Origin: Sphaerisporangium perillae
GTDB lineage: Bacteria > Actinomycetota > Actinomycetes > Streptosporangiales > Streptosporangiaceae
Assembly: GCF_023276435.1 (NCBI RefSeq)
Contig: NZ_JALLPO010000040.1
Span: forward strand, 1 to 64,000
Direction of reading: 5' to 3'
Length of the DNA stretch: 64,000 nt
Shown: piece after piece, positions 1 through 8,336 of the stretch
Position numbering within the stretch: the first letter of the stretch is position 1
Layout: each line of letters opens with the position of its first letter
Program-made: the position numbers and the translations under genes
The notes under the pieces: model-generated
Told to the model about the DNA's origin: nothing
The model's input: only the letters and a program-made list of their open reading frames with translations
Database searches by the model: none

Positions 1-53
1 CCGGCCCCGCCGCATCACTCAACCGACATCCCTTTGTGGAAGGAAGTCGACCC

Positions 54-1022
54 ATGGCCAAGAGTAGTGGCCGTTCCTTCTCCCGGCGAGCTTCCGGCCG
101 CCGCGGCTCGGTTACGGTGATCGAGGATCACGTCTCCCGGTCCTACACCCGTAACGCCAAGATCGCCTTCTGGGTGGTCTCCATCGTGGCCGGCCTGCTG
201 GCCGCCACCGTCCTGGCGGACACGTGGCATCCGATCCTCGCTCTCCTGCTGGGCGGTGTCCTCGGCGTGGCGGTTGCGCTGCCGATCGCTGCCGTGATCG
301 CCATCTGGCCCGTGCTTCGGGTCATCGTGTGGTGGCTGCCCGAAATCGTCTTCACGACTGACTGCGTGCTGGGGTTCGTGGTCCTGGCCCAGCACACCAC
401 CTTGGCCGTGCGCCTGGTGGTCGTCGTCGTGCTGGCGGCCCCGTTCGCTTTCCCCAAGGTCCGGCGCCACGTCATGAAAGTCGCCTGGTGCTTCATCTCC
501 CGGCACCGTCTGCGGACCTGCTTCGCCGAATTCATCATCGGCAACAACCGGGCCTCGCTGCCGTTCGTCTTGTGGGCGCGTCCCACCCTGGTCGGCGAAT
601 CGGTGTGGCTATGGCTGCGCCCTGGCCTTGCCATGTCCGACCTGGAAGGTCGCCTGGAACAGATCGCGGCTGCCTGCTGGGCCGACAAGGTCACGGTCGA
701 GCGTGCCTCGCAGTCCAACTCCGCCTATGTGCGGATGGACATCAGCCGCCGCGATGCCCTCACCGGAACGGTCGTCTCCCCTCTCACAGGCGAGATCAGG
801 GAGCCGAGCGACGCACTGATCCAACCCTCGACACTCGTCCTCGACACGCCGGCCGATGGGCTGGACCTGGACGACGTCACCGAAGCGTTCGTCCTGGACG
901 CGCAGAAGAACACGGTCAAGAACGGCCGGACCGACAACGGCAAGAAGCCCGGCCCTGCCCGGGAGACCGTCACGGTCCCGGCCGCCCACGGCGCGGACGA
1001 CATCAGCGACTACATCGACTGA
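54..1022 (+). CDS. Membrane protein resembling the N-terminal part of a TraB/FtsK-type transfer protein
   Basis: The protein is 322 aa. The ATG at 54 is preferred because GGAAGG lies about 9 bases upstream; an in-frame GTG at 36 overlaps that site. A basic N-terminus is followed by hydrophobic segments at about residues 40-60, 65-90 and 105-140, probably four membrane passes. A soluble part from about residue 175 has a segment (LWLRPGLAMSDLEGRLEQIA) like the domain that precedes the motor in TraB/FtsK proteins. The motor itself is absent and is encoded by the next gene, so the two probably form one DNA translocase complex at the membrane. The acidic, flexible C-terminus ends in DDISDYID. The function is inferred from context and this partial resemblance. 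Confidence 0.7.
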   Translation: MAKSSGRSFSRRASGRRGSVTVIEDHVSRSYTRNAKIAFWVVSIVAGLLAATVLADTWHPILALLLGGVLGVAVALPIAAVIAIWPVLRVIVWWLPEIVFTTDCVLGFVVLAQHTTLAVRLVVVVVLAAPFAFPKVRRHVMKVAWCFISRHRLRTCFAEFIIGNNRASLPFVLWARPTLVGESVWLWLRPGLAMSDLEGRLEQIAAACWADKVTVERASQSNSAYVRMDISRRDALTGTVVSPLTGEIREPSDALIQPSTLVLDTPADGLDLDDVTEAFVLDAQKNTVKNGRTDNGKKPGPARETVTVPAAHGADDISDYID

Positions 1023-1123
1023 GGTAGCCGCACCTCGCCGTATCCACCCGCAACCACCTTCGGGACGGCCGCGCACCTGGTGCCTAGCCGTCCCATCTCC
1101 CTCTGTCCGAGAGGCACACGACC

Positions 1124-1981
1124 ATGACCACTGCCGACCCCACCGCTGCGGGGGTGCCGATAGGGCCGATGCTGTCGATGTATGACCCGATCTTCATCGG
1201 GATCGATGAGATGCGCCGGCCGGTCTATCTGCCGCTCATCTACCGCAACATCCTCGCCGCCGGCGAACCGGGCGGCGGAAAGTCCGGCCTGATCCAGGCC
1301 ATCGGCTGTCACGCCGCGTTGTGCGACCGGACCCGCCTGGTCCTCCTGGACGGCAAACAGGTCGAACTCGGCATGCTCGCCCAGGCCGCCGACAAATTCG
1401 TCGGGCCTGACATCGACGAAGCCACCATCACCCTGCGACGACTCCAGCAGGTGATGAACAACCGCTACTCATGGCTGCTGGCACGCCGCCGCCGCAAGAT
1501 CGAGGACCATGACGACGTCAACGTCATCGTCGTCATCATCGACGAGATCGCCTACTTCTCGGCCACCGTGGGCGATGAGCGCCAACAGCGCGAATTCATC
1601 GCTTTCCTTCGGGACCTGGTAGCCCGTGGCCGCGCTGCCGGCATCGTCGTGGTCGCCGCTACGCAGCGGCCCAGCGTCGACATCATCCCCAAGTCGATGC
1701 GCGACCTGTTCGGCTACCGGGCCGCGTTCCGCTGCACCTCCTCCGGGTCCAGCGACATCATCCTCGGCGACGGCTGGTCCTCCTCGGGCTACTGCGCCAC
1801 CGAGATCACACCGACCAGTCAGGGCGTCTGCTACCTCATCGCCGAAGGCGGCACCCCTCGAAAGATCAAGGTCGCCTACCTCACCGATAGCGACATCGCT
1901 CACATCGCTGACTACGCCGCATGGACCCGCCGCGCCGGTCGGGGCGGCTCATCCTCACCCACCCACGGACTCGCAGCCTGA
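1124..1981 (+). CDS. FtsK/SpoIIIE-type DNA translocase motor (conjugative transfer)
   Basis: The protein is 285 aa, a P-loop ATPase expected to pump double-stranded DNA during AICE transfer. Walker A is GEPGGGKS at residues 47-54. Walker B is VVIIDE, with Asp140 and Glu141. A later ATQRPSVDIIPKSMRD segment is the typical FtsK sensor region. It is much shorter than usual TraB proteins because the membrane portion is in the preceding gene and no C-terminal winged-helix (gamma) DNA-recognition domain is obvious. GAGAGG lies about 10 bases before the ATG. It sits 100 bp downstream of its likely membrane partner. Confidence 0.88.
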   Translation: MTTADPTAAGVPIGPMLSMYDPIFIGIDEMRRPVYLPLIYRNILAAGEPGGGKSGLIQAIGCHAALCDRTRLVLLDGKQVELGMLAQAADKFVGPDIDEATITLRRLQQVMNNRYSWLLARRRRKIEDHDDVNVIVVIIDEIAYFSATVGDERQQREFIAFLRDLVARGRAAGIVVVAATQRPSVDIIPKSMRDLFGYRAAFRCTSSGSSDIILGDGWSSSGYCATEITPTSQGVCYLIAEGGTPRKIKVAYLTDSDIAHIADYAAWTRRAGRGGSSSPTHGLAA

Positions 1982-2020
1982 CCCCCTGGCGAGCTGGTCA
2001 CGATCCGGAAGGAACACCTG

Positions 2021-2230
2021 GTGATCCACAAACGGTATCGCCGCAACGGCACCCCGGACCTCCGGCGGTGGATCTTCGAATGTGACCACTGCCATTGCCG
2101 CCACAACATCGGCGACATCAAAGGCTGGCTCATTCCCGAGCACCCCAAGCCGGGAGTGCGCACCTACTGCCCGCCGTGCGTCAACCGCATAGCCGCTGTG
2201 CTCATCCTCGTTGCCCTGCGCAGCGCCTGA
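2021..2230 (+). CDS. Small cysteine-rich protein, putative zinc-binding
   Basis: The protein is 69 aa and starts with GTG; GGAAGGA is placed 7 bases upstream. It carries CDHCHCRH near residue 21 and a later CPPC pair near residue 50, a plausible four-ligand zinc site. The C-terminus (VLILVALRSA) is hydrophobic. The gene lies in the AICE operon between the translocase and HTH genes. No family is recognised; a zinc-ribbon accessory protein of the element is the best guess. Confidence 0.6.
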   Translation: MIHKRYRRNGTPDLRRWIFECDHCHCRHNIGDIKGWLIPEHPKPGVRTYCPPCVNRIAAVLILVALRSA

Positions 2231-2316
2231 CCACAGGTAACAGGGGCCGGACCACCTTCCAAAGTTCCCCGGCCCCTGCCTCCACCTCTCCACCCTCAAG
2301 CGAAGGATGTGGATCG

Positions 2317-2652
2317 ATGCAGCGTACCTGCACCGAGCTTTCCGCCACGCCGGAAACCGATTCCCCCGTCAACCCTCCGTTGACACCCCAACCTGCACGA
2401 CGCGTCGTCGAGAACGACGAATACGCCGAATTCCTCCAGCGCATCATCCGCGCCTACGGCCGCCGCATCGCCGCTGGCGATGTCGAAGCGCTCGCCGACG
2501 CCGTCGCCCTCATCGAGGAACTCGACGACGCCATAGTCCACGCCGTCACCGGCCTACGTGGCAAGCACGGCTACTCCTGGGCAGACATCGCCCGACCCCT
2601 GGCCATCACCCGCCAGGCCGCGCAACAGCGCTGGGGCGGTGAACCCTCATGA
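2317..2652 (+). CDS. Small helix-turn-helix-like protein of the AICE
   Basis: The protein is 111 aa. The ATG at 2317 is preceded by GAAGGA with 9 bases of spacing; the frame is open further upstream but lacks a start with a ribosome site. Residues 30-75 look helical and acidic. The C-terminal 25 residues (YSWADIARPLAITRQAAQQR) match a sigma-region-4-like helix-turn-helix, as in many small actinobacterial DNA-binding proteins. Its stop overlaps the next start as ATGA, so the two are translationally coupled. It probably regulates or assists element functions; target unknown. Confidence 0.7.
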   Translation: MQRTCTELSATPETDSPVNPPLTPQPARRVVENDEYAEFLQRIIRAYGRRIAAGDVEALADAVALIEELDDAIVHAVTGLRGKHGYSWADIARPLAITRQAAQQRWGGEPS

Positions 2653-2897
2653 CCACCCGGAACAGCGAGCAGGCCAAGGACGGGCGAACCGTGACCGAGG
2701 CCTGGGCCCGAGCGACGCTCAATGCTCGCGCCGCCTATTCAGCCGTCGCAGCCGGACGCCGCGAAGACTACGCCTGGCTCCGCACCGAGCAACATCACAC
2801 GATGGCCCAAGCGGCCGAACGCATCGGTGTCACTTACCGCACCGCTCAACGCTGGGAACGCCTCCGACGCCTCCGCAATGAGGACGCCACCTCATGA
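2649..2897 (+). CDS. Small helix-turn-helix protein
   Basis: The protein is 82 aa and its ATG overlaps the stop of the upstream gene. The C-terminal half holds a clear helix-turn-helix (MAQAAERIGVTYRTAQRWER), as in AlpA/MerR-like or phage regulators. The N-terminal half is helical and alanine-rich. It overlaps the next gene by ATGA, making a three-gene coupled block with the RRQRL protein. It is likely an element-encoded DNA-binding protein with no identified target. Confidence 0.7.
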   Translation: MTTRNSEQAKDGRTVTEAWARATLNARAAYSAVAAGRREDYAWLRTEQHHTMAQAAERIGVTYRTAQRWERLRRLRNEDATS

Positions 2898-3259
2898 GCG
2901 GGCGCATCTATTGGGACCCCACCGGGGCCGAGTTCGGCATCCCCACCTACCCCTACCGGATGGCGCCCAAGGGGCTGGCCACCCGGCGTCAACTCACCGC
3001 ACTCGGCTTGCGCCCTGCCGGCCAGGACGTCCAAGCGCAAATCCTGTGGCGTCGCGGAAAGCGTGTCGCCTACCTCTACGCCGTCGAGCTGGCCAAGCCC
3101 AAGCGCACACCCACGGCCGCGCAACTGGCCGCCCTTGAGCGGGCGATGCAAGCCCGCCGCACCTGCCCGCGCTGCCTGCGCGACATCGGCTACTGCCTCC
3201 GCAAGCGGTGGCCTGCCTGCCTCGACTGCCAAACCCCTGACGAGAGAGAAGCAGCCTGA
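2894..3259 (+). CDS. RRQRL-motif zinc-binding protein of AICEs
   Basis: The protein is 121 aa. It begins with the typical segment of this AICE family (YWDPTGAEFGIPTYPYRMAP), followed by the TRRQL motif near residue 36 and GQDVQAQILWRRG. The C-terminus has CPRC, then C and CLDC, a four-cysteine zinc ribbon. The family occurs almost only inside actinomycete integrative elements; its biochemical role is not known to me. It starts within the stop of the preceding gene and its own stop overlaps the next ATG (TGATG). Confidence 0.8.
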   Translation: MSGRIYWDPTGAEFGIPTYPYRMAPKGLATRRQLTALGLRPAGQDVQAQILWRRGKRVAYLYAVELAKPKRTPTAAQLAALERAMQARRTCPRCLRDIGYCLRKRWPACLDCQTPDEREAA

Positions 3260-3909
3260 TGAAAACCAGGACTGAACGCATCGAGTCCGCCGCCCAAATC
3301 GGCATCCTGCTCGTCATCGGCGGGATGGCCGGCGCGGTCTCCTTCACCCACGTCCACGACTGGACCATGCAACACGTCCCCCCAGGGACCGGCGACTGGT
3401 TCGGCTGGACCAACGCCATCATCTCCGAACTCACCCCGACCGCTGCCGGTCTGGAGATCCGCCGGCGCAAGCGCGCCGGGCTCTCGGTCGCCTACCCCAT
3501 GGTGGTCCTAGTCGCCGCCGCCGCGCTGTCCATCTCCGCACAACTCGCGGTCGCCGCCCACAGCCCCAGCGGATGGCTACTCAACGTCGTACCGGCGCTG
3601 GCCTTCCTCGCCCTCACCAAGCTCGCCCTGTCGAGCACCACAACCCGCAAGGCTCCCCTTGCCGGGGAATTCAACGAGACGATCACCGTCACAGCGGAAG
3701 TCCCGCATGGTGACACCCCTGCCATAGCCCCGGCGACGTCCATCCCGGACGAACTCATCCAGGGCGCTCGCATGGCCGTCTTCGCACACCGGCAACGCAC
3801 CGAGCAGCCCATCACCCCGGCGATCCTCGCCGACCACCTCGGCATCGGCACCGATGTTGCCACCGCCGTGCTGCACCACCTCGACGGCACCCACGGGGGC
3901 CGCGCATGA
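3259..3909 (+). CDS. DUF2637 (SpdB-like) membrane protein
   Basis: The protein is 216 aa. Four hydrophobic segments are visible, at about residues 12-30, 45-60, 75-95 and 105-120, the layout of DUF2637/SpdB proteins implicated in plasmid spread between hyphal compartments. The C-terminal 70 residues are soluble and end in a helix-turn-helix-like stretch (PAILADHLGIGTDVATAVL). It is coupled to both neighbours by overlapping start and stop codons. The spread function is known for SpdB homologues of Streptomyces plasmids and is inferred here. Confidence 0.8.
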   Translation: MKTRTERIESAAQIGILLVIGGMAGAVSFTHVHDWTMQHVPPGTGDWFGWTNAIISELTPTAAGLEIRRRKRAGLSVAYPMVVLVAAAALSISAQLAVAAHSPSGWLLNVVPALAFLALTKLALSSTTTRKAPLAGEFNETITVTAEVPHGDTPAIAPATSIPDELIQGARMAVFAHRQRTEQPITPAILADHLGIGTDVATAVLHHLDGTHGGRA

Positions 3910-5507
3910 CCTCCAGCCCGTCGGCACCTTCGACGCTGGCTCTCGTCCCCGGGAAGACTGGGCAACAGCTCACCTTCCCGGGCACGGGGGCGAACACCGA
4001 ACCCGACCCCGCTCGCCTGCCCGCTGATGTTGCCCTGTTCGCCCGCGACACTGCGCTGACCCGTGGCGGTGACGGCTACTTCGCCTGGCTCGATCACATC
4101 TGGTCCGCCGCTGGATGCTCGGCCCCGGTCCGCCTGCACGGCCAGGTCCACACCGTCGACACCCACACCGGGCAGGTGCTGAGCACGCTGCCTACCTCGG
4201 CCCTGCCCGATGCTGTCATCTACAAGGCGTGCGGAAATCGCCGCGTGACGGTCTGCCCGTCCTGCGCGGAGACCTACCGGCGGGATGCCTACCAGCTCGT
4301 CCGCTCCGGCCTGGCAGGCGGCAAAGGCGTTTCTGAGTCGGTCTCGACCCATCCGGCGGTCTTCGCGACCTTCACCGCCCCCACCTTCGGGCCGGTCCAC
4401 ACCCGGCACGTCCGCGTCCACACCTGCTCGGACAAGACCCGATGCACCTGCCGGCCCGAACCCTGCCACGCCCGCCGCACCCTCCAGACCTGCCCCCACA
4501 GGGTGCAGCAAGCCTGCTTCGCCCGCCACGAGGCCACTGATCCCCGAGTCGGGCAACCGCTCTGCCTCGACTGCTACGACCACGACCACCACGTCGTCTG
4601 GAACAACCAGGCAGGGGAGTTGTGGCGGCGCACCAAGCAGGCCATGGAACGCCATCTCAACCAGGTAGCACGCCGCCGCGGACTGCCCCGCATCCGCATT
4701 GCGCACGGCAAAGCCGCCGAATACCAACGACGCGGAGCCGTTCACTTCCACGTCCTGCTCCGCCTCGACGGCCTGGACCCCGACGACCCCACCGCCGTCC
4801 TCCCACCACCGGACGGGCTCACCGTCGACGACCTCCAGGAGGCCGTCGAGCACGCCGCCACCGTTACCGGCTTCACCGCTGCCACGCATGCGGAAAAGCC
4901 CGGCGGATGGCCGATCGTCTGGGGTGACCAGCTCGACGTACGCCCGCTGACCCTCCGGGGAGACAACCCGGTCACCGACGCCATGGTCGCCGCCTACCTC
5001 GCCAAGTACGCCACCAAAGGCACCGAAGTCACCGGGCACGCCTCCCGCCGGCTCAACCCCGAGACCGTCGAGCAGCACGCCAACCGCACTGGCACCCACA
5101 CCGAACGACTCATCGCCGCCTGCTGGGACCTCGGCGACCCCGACCACCCCGGATTCGACGGGCTACGCAGGTGGGCGCACATGCTCGGCTTCGGTGGCCA
5201 CTTCTTCACCAAAGCCCGCCGCTACTCCACCACCTTCGCCGCCCTACGCGCCGCACGCGTCCGCTACCGCCGCGCCCAAGACATCGGCCACGAGTACGTC
5301 GCCGACGCCGTCACCCGTCAACCCGACCTTGACGAAGAAACCACGCTCGTGATCGGCGACCTCTCCTATGCCGGATCCGGGTGGAGAACGACCGGAGACG
5401 CCCTCCTGGCCAACACCGCCGCCGACCAAGCCCGCAAACGCCGCGCCGCCGGCCGCGAAGAAATCGCCCACCAACTCGCCACCGAACAGACACCGATCGC
5501 CGCGTGA
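3906..5507 (+). CDS. HUH replication initiator protein (RepSA-type)
   Basis: The protein is 533 aa. It starts rolling-circle replication of the excised element by nicking its origin. Cysteine pairs near residues 118-121 (CPSC) and 178-195 suggest zinc binding. The HUH metal site is His280-Phe-His282 in AVHFHVLLR. The candidate catalytic tyrosines are Tyr364 and Tyr368 in YLAKYATKG. These features match the RepSA group of actinomycete plasmids and AICEs. Length and both ends look intact. The ATG overlaps the stop of the DUF2637 gene, and excisionase follows after 15 bp. The origin was not located; it may lie in or upstream of this operon. Confidence 0.88.
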   Translation: MTSSPSAPSTLALVPGKTGQQLTFPGTGANTEPDPARLPADVALFARDTALTRGGDGYFAWLDHIWSAAGCSAPVRLHGQVHTVDTHTGQVLSTLPTSALPDAVIYKACGNRRVTVCPSCAETYRRDAYQLVRSGLAGGKGVSESVSTHPAVFATFTAPTFGPVHTRHVRVHTCSDKTRCTCRPEPCHARRTLQTCPHRVQQACFARHEATDPRVGQPLCLDCYDHDHHVVWNNQAGELWRRTKQAMERHLNQVARRRGLPRIRIAHGKAAEYQRRGAVHFHVLLRLDGLDPDDPTAVLPPPDGLTVDDLQEAVEHAATVTGFTAATHAEKPGGWPIVWGDQLDVRPLTLRGDNPVTDAMVAAYLAKYATKGTEVTGHASRRLNPETVEQHANRTGTHTERLIAACWDLGDPDHPGFDGLRRWAHMLGFGGHFFTKARRYSTTFAALRAARVRYRRAQDIGHEYVADAVTRQPDLDEETTLVIGDLSYAGSGWRTTGDALLANTAADQARKRRAAGREEIAHQLATEQTPIAA

Positions 5508-5522
5508 CAGGAGGAACCCGTA

Positions 5523-5759
5523 GTGACGATCACACCAGCAAATGAGGCAATGGATCTTCTACCAAGCGGCTGGTACACCACCGAGGAGTTGGCTCAACTG
5601 CTCAAGGTTGATCCCTCGACGGTTCGTCGGTGGCGTACCGCTCGACCCGTGCAAGGTCCGCCGTTCGTTCGGCTGTCATCGCGGCTGACCTTGTATAGCG
5701 TTCACGATGTTGAGCGCTGGCTATCGAGCCGCCGCACTGACCCCGGCAAGGTGGCCTGA
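5523..5759 (+). CDS. xis: Excisionase (MerR-like winged helix)
   Basis: The protein is 78 aa with a GTG start and AGGAGG 8 bases upstream. Nearly the whole protein is a helix-turn-helix of the excisionase type (WYTTEELAQLLKVDPSTVRR), followed by a wing segment ending in DVERWL. It would bind the attachment-site arms and direct the integrase toward excision. Its stop TGA overlaps the integrase ATG, so the two are made in linked amounts, as in pSAM2-like elements. Confidence 0.85.
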   Translation: MTITPANEAMDLLPSGWYTTEELAQLLKVDPSTVRRWRTARPVQGPPFVRLSSRLTLYSVHDVERWLSSRRTDPGKVA

Positions 5760-6970
5760 TGGTCATCCGCAAGGAGCTACCCCCAATCGGGGTGTCGTTG
5801 GCCTCTGACGTGGAGCACCGCCCCGGCCGTCCCCACCCGTACCGGGCTCGGGTCCGGTGGACTGATCCGGTCAGTAATGAGCGCAAATCCAAGTCGGAAT
5901 CCTTCGACACCCCAGAGGCCGCCCAAGCGTGGATCAACGGCATGAAACGAGCCGCGCAAGGAGGAATTGATCCGATGGCGGCAACTGCCACCCTCGGGGA
6001 CTACGGCGATGCTGTGATGCCTCTCGCGCTGCGAGGTCTGGAGGGCAAGACCCTTGATCCGTACCTGGCGGGTTGGCGTAAACGGGTCGTCCCGACTCTG
6101 GGGCACCTGCCCGTCCGATTGATCACCAACGGTGCCGTTGATCGCGCGGTTCACGGGTGGATCGCTGACGAATGCGGCCGGTCGACGGTAAAGAACAGTC
6201 TCGCCGTGCTGGTCCGAATTATGGAGCAAGCCGTTCGTGACGGGATCGTTGATCGCAACCCGGCTCAGGTGAGCGGCTGGCAACGCGAGTATCAGCGTGC
6301 GGAAGACGAACTGGATGATCCTCGCTCGCTCGCACTACCTGACTGGGATGCCTTGGCCCAGCTCGCTGCGGCACTCGTTGAAAGATCGGCCGGTCAGTTC
6401 GCGGGCTGGGGTGAAGTGGTCATCTTTGCGGCGTGCACCGCAGCGCGTATCGGCGAAGTTTCCGGAGTCCGCGTCGGCGATATCAACCGCGAGACGTGGA
6501 CCTGGACTGTACGCCGGCAGACCACTCCCAGCCCTGGCGGGATCCTGGACAAGGGCACGAAAGGTAAGCGGGCTCGAACTGTGCCGCTCATTGCTGAGGT
6601 CCGTGATCTGATCGCCAGACGTTTGGACGTCTCCGGGCCGGACCCTGCGGCGCGCTTGTTCGTCGGCCCCCGAGGTGGACGCATCACCACCGCCGTACTC
6701 CGCGACGCCACACATTGGGATGACGTGGTGACACGGCTCGGCTACGAGCATCTCCGCCGCCATGATCTGCGGCATACCGGCCTAACCTGGATGGCCGACG
6801 CAGGCGTTCCCGTGCACGTGCTGCGAAAGATCGCGGGCCATGGATCACTGATCACCACTCAGCGGTACCTACACCCGGATTCGCGCTCGATCGCCGACGC
6901 CGGTGATGCCCTGAGTGCCCATCTGGCTGTCAGGCGGTCCCCAAATGGTCCCCACCTCAAGGTCGTCTAG
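5759..6970 (+). CDS. int: Tyrosine site-specific integrase
   Basis: The protein is 403 aa, the normal length for AICE integrases. The N-terminus carries an arm-type DNA-binding region, followed by a SAM-like core-binding domain at about residues 75-165. The catalytic domain holds Arg230 (AARIGEV), His335-Asp-Leu-Arg338-His339, His361 (AGHGS) and Tyr370 (RYLHPD), so the active site is complete. It is translationally coupled to the excisionase and stands next to the tRNA-Pro gene, which is therefore the likely target. Confidence 0.92.
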   Translation: MVIRKELPPIGVSLASDVEHRPGRPHPYRARVRWTDPVSNERKSKSESFDTPEAAQAWINGMKRAAQGGIDPMAATATLGDYGDAVMPLALRGLEGKTLDPYLAGWRKRVVPTLGHLPVRLITNGAVDRAVHGWIADECGRSTVKNSLAVLVRIMEQAVRDGIVDRNPAQVSGWQREYQRAEDELDDPRSLALPDWDALAQLAAALVERSAGQFAGWGEVVIFAACTAARIGEVSGVRVGDINRETWTWTVRRQTTPSPGGILDKGTKGKRARTVPLIAEVRDLIARRLDVSGPDPAARLFVGPRGGRITTAVLRDATHWDDVVTRLGYEHLRRHDLRHTGLTWMADAGVPVHVLRKIAGHGSLITTQRYLHPDSRSIADAGDALSAHLAVRRSPNGPHLKVV

Positions 6971-7030
6971 CTGACCCGCTGATCTATCCGACATGAAGAA
7001 AGGCCTGTTGACCTGAGGTTTCCCTCTGAT

Positions 7031-7049
7031 CGACAGACCTTCTCGTCTG

Positions 7050-7052
<3 letters not shown>
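7031..7052 (-). terminator. Inverted repeat at the 3' end of tRNA-Pro
   Basis: CGACAGAC and GTCTGTCG form a perfect 8-bp stem with a 6-base loop. The stem overlaps the last three bases of the tRNA gene on the minus strand. It could end tRNA transcription and may also be an integrase arm site in the attachment region. No T-tract is seen. Confidence 0.5.
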
Positions 7053-7123
<71 letters not shown>

Positions 7124-7317
7124 TTGCTCACCTAGGCGAGCGAGAACAACCCTAGCGCAGATCGAGGACTCTTGCGTACGCGTACCCCCCGTCCCGGGCA
7201 CTCCTGCCCCGTGCGTCGCGCGTCTTAGCTCAGGGCGTCGGGTGATGGCGGATGATCAGTGGTCCGGGATCATGTGACGGCAGCGTCCACGGAGCGAACT
7301 GAAGACGGGATGGGTGC

Positions 7318-7758
7318 ATGGGGCGGAAGGCTCATATCGATCGGGAAGAGCTACGGCGGCTCGTCGCGGCCGGTTGGTCCAACGCGGAACTGGCCGCGCA
7401 CTTCGAGGTGACCGAGTCCGGGATCCTGCAGGCCAAGCGGGCGGCGGGGCTCGCCAAGCCGATGCTCGACCACAGCCGGGCCATCCCGTGGAAGCTGAAC
7501 CGCGTCCACAACCAGACAGGGCCGGCCACGAACCTGCGGAACCTGTCCGCGATCGCCCAGGGCGGGAACGTACCGCAGGCCAAGATCAACACGGCTCTCC
7601 GCTGGGCACGGAAGCTGGTCGACGGCGGGCTGGACATCTCCTACAGCCCCGAAGTGGGGTTCTACGAGAGGGCCGTGGCCGGTACGTCCCACGTCGAGAC
7701 GGTGCTGAACGACGCGCTGACCGTTCTGCGCGAACGGGAGGCCGGGGGGCATTCCTAG
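7318..7758 (+). CDS. Hypothetical helix-turn-helix protein
   Basis: The protein is 146 aa. Residues 8-45 form a helix-turn-helix (LVAAGWSNAELAAHFEVTES) of the kind seen in small phage-type and resolvase-like DNA-binding proteins. The rest is mixed alpha/beta with no motif I recognise. It lies just outside the inferred AICE end, in the tRNA-flanking zone where remnants of earlier integrations often remain. No obvious ribosome site precedes the ATG, so the start is uncertain. Confidence 0.65.
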   Translation: MGRKAHIDREELRRLVAAGWSNAELAAHFEVTESGILQAKRAAGLAKPMLDHSRAIPWKLNRVHNQTGPATNLRNLSAIAQGGNVPQAKINTALRWARKLVDGGLDISYSPEVGFYERAVAGTSHVETVLNDALTVLREREAGGHS

Positions 7759-7860
7759 GGCTCAGAGGCTGAAGGACTTCCAGGGCAGCCCGAACGAACG
7801 ATCGCCGGGTTGCTCGCCGTAACGCGGCGCCGGCATCGCCGTACCACTACTCGCCGACCC

Positions 7861-8079
7861 GGCGCCTATCGGACAAGCGCCATTCGGTGCGGTGAGAGGA
7901 GCAGCCGGCCAACCCGGGGCGCCGATCGGTGAGCTCGGGACCGAGCGGTGAGAGGAAGCCGCCCGGCCAAAGAGCGCCAATTGGGGCAGATCCTGGGCCG
8001 TGAGAGAGGCACCCGGCCAAGGGGCGCCGATCGGGGGAGAGCTCCGCACCGGGCGGTGGAGGAGGCGACCCGGTCAAGG
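7861..8079. repeat. Four degenerate tandem units of about 50-57 bp
   Basis: Units begin at about 7861, 7918, 7973 and 8023. Each starts with a version of GGCGCCGATCGG and continues to GGTGAGAGGA...CCCGGCCAA. Spacing varies (57, 55 and 50 bp), so the units are old and non-coding. They occupy the gap of about 580 bp between the HTH gene and the next membrane-protein gene, where no convincing gene is visible on either strand. Confidence 0.75.
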
Positions 8080-8127
8080 TCAGTGGTTACTCCGCCAGCG
8101 GGGCGGGACCCCCATCCCTGAGGAGCA

Positions 8128-8196
8128 GGGACCGTCCTGGGATCCCTGAGAGGACCGGGACCGTCCTCGGGCGGTAGGCCGGGACCGTCCTCGGGG
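8128..8196. repeat. Three copies of GGGACCGTCCT
   Basis: Copies begin at 8128, 8157 and 8181, each followed by (C/G)GGG. Each unit contains the near-palindrome GGACCGTCC. They are separate from the longer repeat just upstream and lie about 140 bp before the ATG at 8337. They could be protein-binding sites for that operon or another satellite; the sequence cannot decide. Confidence 0.6.
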
Positions 8197-8336
8197 TGGG
8201 GTGGTGCTGGAGGTCGAGAGGGGGTGGGCCGGGTCGGGGGTTGTGCTGTTTGCGTGAAAGCGTGCTTTCGCTCTGTTTTGGGGTCGCCTTCTCGGGCAGT
8301 CGGGGGGTTACAAAGCACACATAACCGGAGGCAGAC

